From the NCBI GenBank assembly GCA_011319805.1, contig SJRY01000096.1, forward strand, positions 1 to 34,321: a DNA stretch of 34,321 nucleotides, given 5' to 3'. The notes beneath the pieces are model-generated. The model made no database searches and was not told the DNA's origin. It saw only the letters and a list, made by a program, of their open reading frames with translations. Positions 9,458-18,341 of this stretch are shown here, in pieces. Position 1 is the first letter of the stretch. Each line of letters starts with the position of its first letter. The DNA is from Macrocybe gigantea. Its lineage: Eukaryota > Basidiomycota > Agaricomycetes > Agaricales > Callistosporiaceae. A program made the translations under genes and the position numbers.

Positions 9458-9877
9458 TCAGCGGATCGGAAGGTGAATACGATGCAGAAGCTGCTGAAGA
9501 GAGCCCAGAATATTATTCCGACAATTCGGACATCCATTTGGCAGTGCACTCCACATCTGATGAAGCGAGATAATGAGGGAGATTCTGTCCTGTTTGACCA
9601 GAAGTGGCAACATGAAAGGTATCGTCTTTCCAGCACCCATGCCTGCTATCAGCACTGTTTCGAGATGTAAAAGAGTGGCTTCGGCAACATCTAGCTGCCA
9701 TTCATAAGGTATGTGTCCTGTCTGCTCACAGAAGAGTGTCTTCATTGACTGTCTCAGCAGCTCAGACTTATGCTCTGGCCTGACCTCCCAGGCATCCTGC
9801 AGATTACAGGCCGATTTCTCATGGAGCGCATTGTGCCGCAACCTACGCGCCTCCTCATACCTCTCGGCAAGAAGCAT
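9458..9877 (-). pseudogene. RecQ-like DEAD/DEAH helicase fragment
   Basis: Encodes the N-terminal edge of a RecQ-like ATP-dependent helicase of the type abundant in mushroom genomes. Visible features: a Q-motif-like YEWQLDVAEA at residues 58-67 and Walker A AGMGAGKT at residues 78-85, followed by PFMLPLL. Similarity ends near residue 100 (about 9577), where the usual ISPLxxLQxDQ segment should follow; the rest of the frame is unrelated. The DEAH box, helicase C-terminal domain and any proper start are absent, so this is a dead gene piece. It sits between inverted terminal repeats and was probably carried there by the element. Confidence 0.75.
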
Positions 9878-9990
9878 CGGACGCGTGAGAGGCTAATGGC
9901 TCTCTTCCAGATGAGGCGCGGTGCGAGATGCGACTTTTCTCCTCTGTCACAACAATACATTTTAGGTATTGATTACATCATTTTATGTGC

Positions 9991-10138
9991 CTGTGACAGG
10001 AAGTGTAGATAGGGCCACCAAATGCACCAGACATTGTGGTGCCAACGCGGGCAGCAAGTTGGTCGAGTTTTTGAAACTCCGACCAACTTTTTCAGCTGCA
10101 TAAGGAAGGCGCCATCAACGGCTGGGAACGAGACTAGG
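9991..10138 (-). repeat. Right inverted terminal repeat with internal hairpin
   Basis: Right arm, inverted relative to 9262-9393. It holds a hairpin with arms AAGTTGGTCGAGTTT (10056-10070) and AAACTCCGACCAACTT (10074-10089). The hairpin sequence differs from that of the left arm although its position is similar. Confidence 0.6.
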
Positions 10139-10147
10139 GAAACCTTG

Positions 10148-10375
10148 TGTTGGAATGCATCGCGAGCACAGATGCTTACATAATTACAGCACACAAACAC
10201 GGCGTCAGTACGCACCTCTTTTCCTCAGTTGCTACGACACGCGACTGAGGTAAGAGCATCTGACGCTCATATATCATACACAATTAAACTAATGTACACA
10301 TACAGAGGTATTGTAGGTCAGTACGAGCAATAGAGTTGCTACGACATGCGACTGAGAGGTATTGTAGTTCTAAAA
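10148..10375 (+). repeat. 5' LTR of copia element (228 bp)
   Basis: Begins TGTTGGAATGCATC and ends GTAGTTCTAAAA; the 3' end is set by the adjoining primer site and the CCTTG duplication. It carries two internal direct repeats: TTGCTACGACAYGCGACTGAG twice and GAGGTATTGTAG twice. Confidence 0.93.
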
Positions 10376-10386
10376 GGTTATGGGCC
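10376..10386 (+). other. Primer-binding site matching initiator tRNA-Met anticodon arm
   Basis: GGTTATGGGCC starts at the first base after the LTR. It is complementary to GGCCCAUAACC in the anticodon stem-loop of eukaryotic initiator tRNA-Met. Drosophila copia uses this same internal site, priming with a tRNA half cut in the anticodon loop. Confidence 0.7.
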
Positions 10387-10447
10387 AACTGTGAACACAA
10401 TCTCTCGTCTGCAACTCGCCCGTGTCTTTTAATCCAGGACACATTAT

Positions 10448-11496
10448 ATGCCATTGACGCGTAGCCAGGGTTCCGCTCCTGACATCGAATTGCCTTCCAG
10501 CCATATATGCCCCAACATGTCTGCCACCTCTTCCAGCTCGTCTCAACCAGTCACGGTTGAAACACCTGCAAGCGTCCGACCAACAGAGGCTGCCCTTGCC
10601 AGCGACACCACCCACCCTTCCATCTCACCAGGCCGAATCGCTGACAGCGCTTGGGGATCGCGAGCTTTGCTTGACATCGACAAGGGAAACTGGGAACAAT
10701 GGAAAAAACACATGCTACGGGTTTTGATCCTGAGCAACGGCCTCGACGAATATGTGCTTGGCACCATTCCTCACCCTTCAGAGACTACAGAACCCCATGC
10801 TCATCGCAACTGGACGCGGAACGACAACCTTGTATGCGCATATATCCAGTCAAAATGTGCAGATGCCGAAGAGAAGACCATTGAGGACTGTGTCAGCGCT
10901 CAAGACGTTTGGGCGGCGCTGTCTGGTCACCACACCAGCCAAGGGCCTGTCGTCCAAATGCGACTCATTCAGGAGGCTTTCGCAGTGAGATACACACGTT
11001 CCACCTCATTCGCGCATACAACACAGAAACTGCAAGCCCTCAATCGTCGTATATGGGACATGGGTACACCAACGGCAGACGACTTTCTCGTCATCCTTAT
11101 GCTCTTTGCTCTATCTGGCGAGGAGATGCGCTCTGTTCATGACTCCGTCGTCAATGGCATATCAACGTTGACATGCGACACCCCCTTCACCTCATCCAAA
11201 ATCGTCCAGCGACTAGAACTCGAACAACACATCCAGCGACGTGAGGAGGAGGCTATGACTGTCCAGACCCCCGCCCAAACTGCTGTCTGCACCCGGCCAA
11301 TGTGTACGAACACAAAGAATTGTCCACAACCCATCGGACACACACAAGCCTTCTGTATCAAAAAGGGCGGTGGTATGTTCGGACACACAATAGAGGAGGC
11401 GAGGAAGGCATTCAAAGCGGCCAATGGCAAGGGCACGAAAGAGACCATGGTGAGAGACAAACGCTTACTTACGAACACTACCAGCCAAACCGCGAT
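10448..11496 (+). pseudogene. Copia gag, interrupted by gypsy insertion
   Basis: N-terminal part of the copia polyprotein. It starts at ATG 10448 (MPLTRSQGSAPDIELPSS) and encodes a gag of the UBN2-like type: WEQWKKHMLRVL (residues ~79-90), then helices with VWAALSGHH and LRLIQEAF-like text. A Cys/His cluster near residues 285-310 (CTRPMCTNTKNC ... H ... C) replaces a standard zinc knuckle. Gypsy copy C is inserted after codon ~349 at GCGAT; beyond 11496 the frame reads into the LTR and stops at 11558. The same frame resumes at 18342. Confidence 0.88.
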
Positions 11497-11816
11497 TGTT
11501 AGGCTAGACGAATCTCAGAAGGACTCGGGCAGACTAAGTGCGAGAGTGGTCTTGAGATGATGGCAAAAGGAATATTAAGCCTAGCGCTACTGGTACATCT
11601 GGGAGTCCTTATATACATTACAGTACTCGAGCACGGACCATGGGCTGCGCAATGCTGTGGACTGCGGATGAGTAAGACTGGAAAGAGATGACTCAGGATG
11701 ACTAGGGAAGTGGGATGACTCGATGGCTGCGCGCTGCGCAGCATGATGGGGGAGATAAGGGATGTGGGAAAGATAAGATAAGAAAATGAATAGTCCTTTG
11801 GGCAGCGTCTGTAACA
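11497..11816 (-). repeat. 3' LTR of gypsy copy C
   Basis: 320 bp, differing from the 5' LTR of C only at CCTAGCGCT/CCTAGTGCT and CTGCGCAATG/CTGCACAATG, both CpG transitions. Flanked by GCGAT (11492-11496). Confidence 0.96.
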
Positions 11817-11829
11817 TCACCCTCTCTTT
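11817..11829 (-). other. Polypurine tract, copy C
   Basis: AAAGAGAGGGTGA in element orientation, adjoining the TGTTACAG start of the 3' LTR. Confidence 0.75.
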
Positions 11830-11886
11830 AGATTCGCGTCCTCGCGAAAAACCTTAGTCCAGCTGTCCCTATCCAGTGTTGGTCTC

Positions 11887-12577
11887 TCAGGCAGTCGCAG
11901 CACGTGGGGCCCATGTATGAATGAGCTCTTCATTATAGGCGCGAATGTGGTGGAGTGTGGTGGCGAGGAGTTTAAGTCGCCGGTTTTCTGTGCGAAGCAT
12001 TTCCATTGCTTCGCGAAGCGCGATACGTTCAGCTGCAGTGGGGCCGGTCCCATCAGGGGTTCTCCCGGTCCAGAGGTGCGTGCGGACGGTCATAACATAG
12101 CGCATATATGCGCCGAGTGTGATGGCGAGGGGGTCCATGTAGTCGCTAGCATTGAGAATCCTTGCCAGATTCTCTGTTACAGACGCCGCCCAAAGGACTA
12201 TTCATTTTCTTATCTTATCTTTCCCACATCCCTTATCTCCCCCATCATGCTGCGCAGCGCGCAGCCATCGAGTCATCTCACTTCCCTAGTCATCCTGAGT
12301 CATCTCCTTCCAGTCTTACTCATCCGCAGTCCACAGCATTGCGCAGCCCATGGTCCGTGCTCGAGTACTGTAGTGTATATAAGGATTCCCAGATGTACCA
12401 GTAACGCTAGGCTTAATATTCCTTTTGCCATCATCTCAAGACCACTCTCGCACTTAGTCTGCCCGAGTCCTTCTGAGATTCGTCTAGCCTAACATTCTCG
12501 AGGTCGCTTGGGCGGTTGGGGGTAGGTGCGCGGCTGCCCTCGCTGCTGTCGATGCTGATGGGGGCGTTGGTGGTCAT
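11887..12577 (-). pseudogene. Gypsy copy C ORF3, unknown function, split by solo LTR
   Basis: A third ORF of about 121 codons once the solo LTR and one TTCTC are discounted. Its ATG (12575-12577) overlaps the pol TGA as ATGA, an arrangement suited to termination-coupled reinitiation. The N-terminus is Ser/Pro/Asn-rich (MTTNAPISIDSSEGS). After the insertion come DPLAITLGAYMRYVMTV and a Leu/Glu/Arg-rich helix (EAMEMLRTENRRLKLLATTL) that could form a coiled coil, ending TWAPRAATA. It has no signal peptide, membrane segment or known motif, so it does not look like an envelope gene. Conserved in copy B (7694-8058). Confidence 0.6.
12175..12494 (+). repeat. Solo LTR of the gypsy family
   Basis: A lone 320-bp LTR, opposite in orientation to copy C, flanked by TTCTC on both sides (12170-12174 and 12495-12499). 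Copy B has the uninterrupted site (GAGAATCTAGC near 7774), confirming an insertion followed by LTR-LTR recombination. It matches copy A's LTR subtype except at one base. Confidence 0.96.
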
Positions 12578-15500
12578 GAAGTGCGATTTTTGGTCTTCTT
12601 CCCTCTTGTCGTGATCCTTTTATCCTGGTTCGCAGTCTTCTTTAGGAAGTGGTCTAGAGCTTGCTGCGCATTCCCTAGCTCCTTCTCTTTGATCCATGTG
12701 TTCTCTTCGTGTCCGTATCCTTTCCATTTGACCAGGAATAGTGTCCCTCTCCCTTGTTTCTTCCTTTTTAGGATCTCTTCTATCTCGTACTCTTCTTCAT
12801 CATTTATGATTTCAGGGGGTGGTGGTGATGGTCGCTCTTGTATCTTGAAACGGGGTCCTTTGTAAGGCGTGAGCAGTGTTTCATTGAACACGGGGTGTAT
12901 CAGCTGCCATGATGCTGGGAGTTCCAGGCGATATGCCGAGGCTCCTTTCTTTTCAACCACCTTGAACGGTCCGTATCGGAGTGCCGATAACTTCTTTGAT
13001 GGTCGATTGACTGTGATATTGGTGGCTTCTAGCCATACTCTATCTCCTTTCTTGTATTCACGGGCAGGTTTTCGTCTCGCATCGTAATTGTCTTTGGCTC
13101 GTGTTTGTGCATATTGCAGCGCGGCATTTGCTTCCTTTCGTATTTGGCTCATTCTTTTGACGAAGTCTTTTGCTGCGGGGTTATTCCCTTCTGTCGTCTG
13201 CGGCTCTCCCTTCCAGGGGTGCATTCCATAGTTGAGGTAGAATGGTGTTCCTTCGTTCCCTGGTGTGCTTTGTCATTGTATTGGTACTCTGCAATTGCTA
13301 TCCATTCTGCCCAATCGTCCTGTAGGTTGTTTGTGAAGCTTCTGAGGAAGGCTTCCGTTTCTTGGTGGGATCGCTCCGCCTGTCCATCTGTCTGTGGGTG
13401 ATAGGCCGTTGATAGGTTTTGCTTTGTTCCGAGTAATTTTAGAAGTGCTGTCATGAATCGTGCTGCGAACTGGGGTCCTCGATCACTGATGATCTTTCGT
13501 GGAATTCCATGAAGCCGCCACACGTTGTCTCGGTATAGTCGTGCGAGACCTTCTGCTGTGAGTTCGGTCTTTGTGGGAACTAGGTGGATCATCTTGGTCA
13601 GGCGGTCTGTGACTGCGGCGATGGCGTTAAAGCCGTTCGAGCTGGGTAGCGGTCCTATGAGATCTACTCCGATATCTTCCCATGGTTGTTGTGGGACTTC
13701 GTGCGGGTGCAGGGGTGCATGTTTCTTTTGTCGGATGATTTTGTTTCGCTGACATGTTTCGCATCCATTGACATACTTCTTGATGTCTGTCAGCATTGAT
13801 GGCCACCAATAGGTGCGGCTTATGAGCTCGTGCATGCGGTATTGCCCTGGGTGTCCTCCGATGGGTGTGTCGTGGTGTTCAAACATGATGTTTTCCTTCA
13901 GTTTGTTGTCTGGAGGAACATAGATTTTTCCTCCTACGTATACGATGTGGTCATCTTCTGTGAACCAGTGTGGTTTTTCCTTCAGTCCTGTTGTTACATC
14001 GTCTCCCTTCGTGTGCATTGTCGAATTTGTTCTATCCTTGAGGATTCGATCATCGTGATTCCTCTTGTTTGTATTGTTTCGTTATTTTCTGCTTCTTCTT
14101 TCTGTGGGTGTTCGTCCTCGAACATCATAAATTCGAAGTCTCGTTCATTATTCTCTTCCAGATGTCGAATGAATGCTGCTTCTTTGATCATTTGTATGTC
14201 GTCCTTCTCTGCTAGGTTTTCTTCATATCCTGCCATTCGTGACAGGACATCCGCTTTTCCATTCGCCTTTCCTGGTACGTGTCGTAGTTCGTAGTCGTAT
14301 TCCTGTAATTTCAGGTACCAGCCAATCTGTCTCGAATTGAGTCGCTGCGGCTTCCGGAAGTATGATAGGTTCTTGTGATCCGTCAATATTTCGAACTTCT
14401 CTCGAGCTTCGAGGAGGTATTGTCTCCATGTCTTTAGTGCGACCATTATCGCAAGAAGTTCCTTGTCGTAGATTTCGTAGTTTTGTTCCGCTGGGGTCAT
14501 GCATCTCGAAATGAATGCGATCGGATGCCATAGTCCTTTCTGCTGTTGTGATAGTACCGCTCCAATGGCATATCCTGAGGCGTCCGTTTCGACTCGGAAT
14601 TTTCCTTCTGTCTGTGGTAGTGCTAGAATGGGTGCTGAGGTTATATGTCGGATCAGTTCTTTGAAAGCGCCTTGTTGCTTGTCTGTCCACTGGAATGTTT
14701 TGTTTCCAGTCAACTCCGTCAGGGGTTTAGCGACCTTTGCATATCCCTTGATGAATCGTCGGTAAAAGTTCGTGAATCCCAAGAACTTTTGTAGTTCTTT
14801 CTTCGTCTTTGGGGTTGGCCAGGATTGTACGGCTGTGATCTTTTCTGGTTCCATTTCTACCTTCCCTTCTCCTACGATGTATCCTAGTACTGGGACTTTC
14901 GATGATTCCCAGACGCATTTCGGTCCTTTGATGAACAGGTCGTTCTTGTTCAGTATTTCCATGACTTCTATGGTGTTCTTTTGGAGTTCCTCTCGTGTTC
15001 GTCCGATGATTATGATGTTGTCCATATAGATTATGCATGCTCTTCTTCGTATTTGGTCTTGGAAGAGGCTCGCCATCATTCGGCTAAAAGTGCCTGGTGC
15101 GTTGCACTGCCCAAAATACATGACTGTCGGTTCGAAGAGTCCTCTTGCTGTTAGGAAGGCTGCCTTCCATTCGTCCCCTTTCCGAATGCGCACGTTATTG
15201 TACCCCCAGATAATATCGATCTTGCTAAAGTACTTTGCTCCTTGTAGTACGTCGAGGAGCTCGCTGATGCGTGGTAGTGGAAACTTGTCCTTGACCGTAT
15301 ATTTGTTTATTTCCCGGTAGTCTTGGATGAGTCGCTTGCTTCCATCCTTCTTATTGCGAAAGAAGCAGGGTGCTGCGTAAGGTGATTTCGATGGGCGTAT
15401 TTTTCCTGTTCGTAATCCTTCTTCGACGAAGGCATCTAGTTCCTCTAGCTCTTTCTGTGTCATCGGGTAGACCTTGCTCGGTATCGTTTTGGGTGCATCC

Positions 15501-16222
15501 TTTGTTAAGTTTATTTCATGGTCCCATTCTTTGTGGTCTGGTAAGCGATCAAAGTTCTTCTCCTTGAAGAGGTGTTTGAATCTGATCAGATATGGGGGTA
15601 TCTGGGTTCCTGTCTTGTCGCTGGCTGTGGTTTTCGCTGGTTCAGCCACCTTCTGTATCTTGATCGTCTGGTGGTTTATTTTGCACGTTTTGGGGCATCT
15701 GTCGAAGACAATTTCTCCTGTCCTCCATTTGATTGTTGGGTTGTGGTAGACAAGCCAGTCATGTCCTAGTAGCATGTCGGTTTTTCCGATATCGAGTACG
15801 ATGGCTTCCATATGCTCCTTGTGTCCTTTAATGTCGATGTGGACCTCCGCTACTCGGTCTGCTGTTTTCTGACGATTGGGTGATCCGTCTGCATTTATGA
15901 TGGGAATCTTCTTGATTCGTCGTGTCTTCAGTCCTGTTTTTGCTACTATCGCGGTGTTGATGCAGGTCCTATCCGCTCCGCTATCGACTTCTGGTGTTAT
16001 CGTTGCGATTCCTTTTCGTGTTCGTATCCTCGCTGGTACTGCGAGCTCTTTCCTCTTTGGTGGTTTGTCCCCTTGGATGGTTTTTCTTGGTGCTTCAGAT
16101 CGCTTGGCAGGAATGGTGTATTTCAGAGTATGGGATGATCTACATCCGGTATCGAAGCGAGTCTGTTTCAGTTGTATGGGTCGCGATTTAGCACCTCCTA
16201 GTCGGACCCTTCGGCAAAACCC
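12574..16222 (-). pseudogene. Gypsy copy C pol, nearly intact, RT box YMDN
   Basis: Polyprotein with protease (D-S-G-A near 15985, LGHDWL), RT, RNase H (TDASG, TDHKNL), integrase (HHCC, GVDLIG, SDRGPQF, AERSHQE) and a C-terminal chromodomain (residues EYEIEEILKRKK through WIKEKEL, about 12640-12800) thought to target heterochromatin. A continuous 605-codon stretch covers 15811-13994. Two 1-nt deletions, near 13997 and 13250, split the rest. The RT catalytic motif reads YMDN because of a CpG transition at 15019, where copy B keeps YMDD, so this copy cannot polymerise. The stop at 12574-12576 overlaps the ORF3 ATG. Confidence 0.92.
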
Positions 16223-17337
16223 TCTTTGTCAGAGCTTTCTTCATCCTTGTCTTCTTCGTCCTCTCCTTCTTCTTCTTTCACTTCTCTGACCCGGGATTTT
16301 CCTTTCTTCTTCTTCTTGCAGTTTCGTGCATAGTGTCCCTTTAAGCCACAGTTGAAACATGTGACATTTGCTGCTCCTTTTCGTGGTTCCGGGCAGTTTC
16401 GTGAAATGTGTCCTGGTTTATTGCAGTTGAAGCAGTTGTTGCTTCGTACTTTGTCGACTTCCATGGCCTGTCCTGCTCCTCGGCTTGGATTTCCGGCCTT
16501 GCGCTGATTGCTTGTGAATTCTCCTCTCATCACATTTCTGTGTTCATCGATGTTTCGTCCAATTGCTCGAACTGTCTTGATATATTCATCTCCATCTGTT
16601 GGAAGTGTGGAGATTGAGTGTACGGCTTCTGCTGTCCTTCGGTTTAAGCTCTTCTCGAGTAGGAAACGAGGGGCTGTTCCTGTCATTCCTGCTTTCCCTG
16701 CGAGGTCTACGAATTCATCCAGAAATTCGTCGATGGGTCGGTTTCCCTGTCTGATGTTGAATAGTTTGCTTCCTGCTTGTGATGGCGACATGACGTTGCT
16801 GAATCGTGTCTCTATCTCGGTTATGAAGTCGGCCCATGTGCTTTGGTTGGTAGTGGTGTCGATCTTCTTTGATGCCCAGTGGGCTCCGGGTCCGTCGGTC
16901 ATTCTAGACAGGACCGCTCCAATCTTCTGTGTATCCGTGAGGTCCCATGTGCGGTTATGTAGAGTTTCATCTTTCTCCACCAAATATCGAAGGACGTTCG
17001 ATCTCCTGTAAAGGATTTCGGGTCGGCATGATTCCCTTGTATTCTGTCGTCATCCTTTGGGGGTTTTCTTCGTCGTTCTCTTGGTCTTGGTCTTCCTGTT
17101 CCTGGATCTGTTGTTCTTGGGTCTGCTGTGCTTGTACTTGGGCTTGCTGTTCTTGGAGCTGTTTCTGTCTTCGCTCCTCTCTCTGTTCTTTCCAGTAGTC
17201 TAGGTCGACTCCTGCGATTCTACAAGCTTGTTCAAAATCGGCCCACTCTGCGGCGTCGGTCCGGTTGTCTTTGGTAATCCTTTTCGCTCCCTCCACCGAT
17301 AGTATTCGTCCCAGTCGCTGTTGCTTACTTTCGCCAC
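16198..17337 (-). pseudogene. Gypsy copy C gag, two frameshifts
   Basis: Particle protein equivalent to copy A gag. The GTG-equivalent start is at 17337 and TAG at 16198-16200. The capsid core and both CCHC knuckles are intact in 16198-16983. Bases are missing near 17256 (between the N-terminal basic region and FEQACRIAG) and near 17027 (just before the core). As in A there is no ATG until RMTTEYKG. Confidence 0.85.
16216..16222 (-). other. -1 ribosomal frameshift heptamer GGGTTTT (copy C)
   Basis: Complement AAAACCC. The gag codon phase gives G GGT TTT, and pol is open in the -1 phase from 16228 through the large pol frame. This is the copy in which the phase relation is clearest, since no indel lies between the heptamer and pol. 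Confidence 0.7.
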
Positions 17338-17355
17338 GGTGGTGCGATTCTCTCC

Positions 17356-17950
17356 TTATGCAGTGCTTCGGCGGATTGGTCCTCTGAAGGGATTCGGCGG
17401 TTTCGTTCCTGTGTGTCCTTGACTCTGGTGTCGTTCTCGTTGGTTCTGTCGTATGCTCTGTGCGTCGTGCCCTCTCTGTATCAGTATGTCTTCCTCCTGT
17501 GTTCGGCGATTATAGTTCTCGATCTGTTGTCGCCTAAAATCTCGGGCTTGTGTTCGTTCTTCTCTCGTTTTCTTGCGGATGGGTTCGTCCTCTTCTTCGG
17601 CAAGAAGATTCTGGTCTGACCACAGCTCTTCTGGGCTTATCCCGTATTCTCCTTCTAGGAAGAGTTCTGCAATGAGTTGTGCTGCTCCTTCGCTGAGATC
17701 TCAGCGGGCTCGTCTGTGGTGGTGAAGGCAAACTCTCTCAGAAATGCCTGTTCTTCGTCGTCGCTACTTGGTGTAGGCGTGCGCTCTCTCTTTCGTTTAT
17801 TTGGATTGCTAGTGTCTCTGCGGATGGCGTGGACTGTCTCTGCGAATGGCGTGGACTGCAATGTCTGGTCTACTTCTCTGAGCCAAGTGCTCTCGTCGCT
17901 CGTGCTAGTGCTCGCTGGGTCGCGACCGCTTGTCGTCGAATGTTGATCAA
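17356..17950 (-). pseudogene. Gypsy copy C ORF0, two frameshifts
   Basis: Same ATG-less frame as copy A ORF0 (2294-1698), from the TTG-equivalent at 17950 to the TAA at 17356-17358. One base is missing near 17922 (GGGTCGCGACC against GGGTCGGCGACC) and one near 17698 (CTGAGATCTC against CTGAGGATCTC). The product would be charged and Gln/Glu/Arg-rich; its function is unknown. Confidence 0.5.
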
Positions 17951-18003
17951 GTCTTTGATAAAGCGTGACGTGGTGTGTGTGTGAGTCTGAGCGAGTCTCG
18001 ACG

Positions 18004-18014
18004 AGGCTTAATAT
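18004..18014 (-). other. Self-priming primer-binding site, copy C
   Basis: ATATTAAGCCT in element orientation, 2 nt inside the 5' LTR. It is exactly complementary to the AGGCTTAATAT at the predicted RNA 5' end (18092-18102), as in copy A. Confidence 0.7.
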
Positions 18015-18016
18015 CT

Positions 18017-18336
18017 TGTTAGGCTAGACGAATCTCAGAAGGACTCGGGCAGACTAAGTGCGAGAGTGGTCTTGAGATGATGGCAAAAGGAATATTAAGC
18101 CTAGTGCTACTGGTACATCTGGGAGTCCTTATATACATTACAGTACTCGAGCACGGACCATGGGCTGCACAATGCTGTGGACTGCGGATGAGTAAGACTG
18201 GAAAGAGATGACTCAGGATGACTAGGGAAGTGGGATGACTCGATGGCTGCGCGCTGCGCAGCATGATGGGGGAGATAAGGGATGTGGGAAAGATAAGATA
18301 AGAAAATGAATAGTCCTTTGGGCAGCGTCTGTAACA
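18017..18336 (-). repeat. 5' LTR of gypsy copy C
   Basis: 320 bp with TGTTA...TAACA ends, TATATAAGG box, GATA and TGACTCA motifs. The complement of the primer site is at 18092-18102. Confidence 0.96.
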
Positions 18337-18341
18337 GCGAT

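Larger units (their letters stand above)
9262..10138. mobile_element. Putative non-autonomous inverted-repeat element with helicase fragment
   Basis: The two ends are inverted copies. The left end begins CCTAGTCTCGTACCCATCCG and the right end, read in reverse complement, CCTAGTCTCGTTCCCAGCCG (18 of 20 identical). A second matching block lies inside (GTCTGGTGCATTTGG and CTGTCACAG; left 9351-9393, right 9991-10032). Each arm contains a perfect or near-perfect hairpin between the two blocks. The ends are flanked by GAAA on both sides (9258-9261 and 10139-10142), a possible 4-bp target duplication. It resembles a gene-fragment-carrying MITE-like DNA transposon. The superfamily is unknown and no transposase is present. 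Confidence 0.6.
11497..18336 (-). mobile_element. Ty3/gypsy chromovirus, copy C, full-length, inside copia gag
   Basis: Complete minus-strand copy with both 320-bp LTRs (3' LTR 11497-11816, 5' LTR 18017-18336) flanked by GCGAT (11492-11496 and 18337-18341). The LTRs differ at only two bases, both CpG transitions, so the insertion is younger than the copia host, whose LTRs differ at four of 228. It has every module of the family plus a solo LTR lodged in ORF3. Six 1-nt deletions relative to A or B break ORF0, gag and pol, and the RT active site is mutated. Confidence 0.97.

Noticed and set aside
9458..9877. Functional or telomere-linked helicase gene
   Set aside because: Only about 100 helicase residues are present, the DEAH box and C-terminal domain are missing, and there is no telomeric repeat nearby.
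11887..12138. ORF3 of gypsy copy C as an envelope gene
   Set aside because: No signal peptide, transmembrane segment or cysteine pattern; it is too short.
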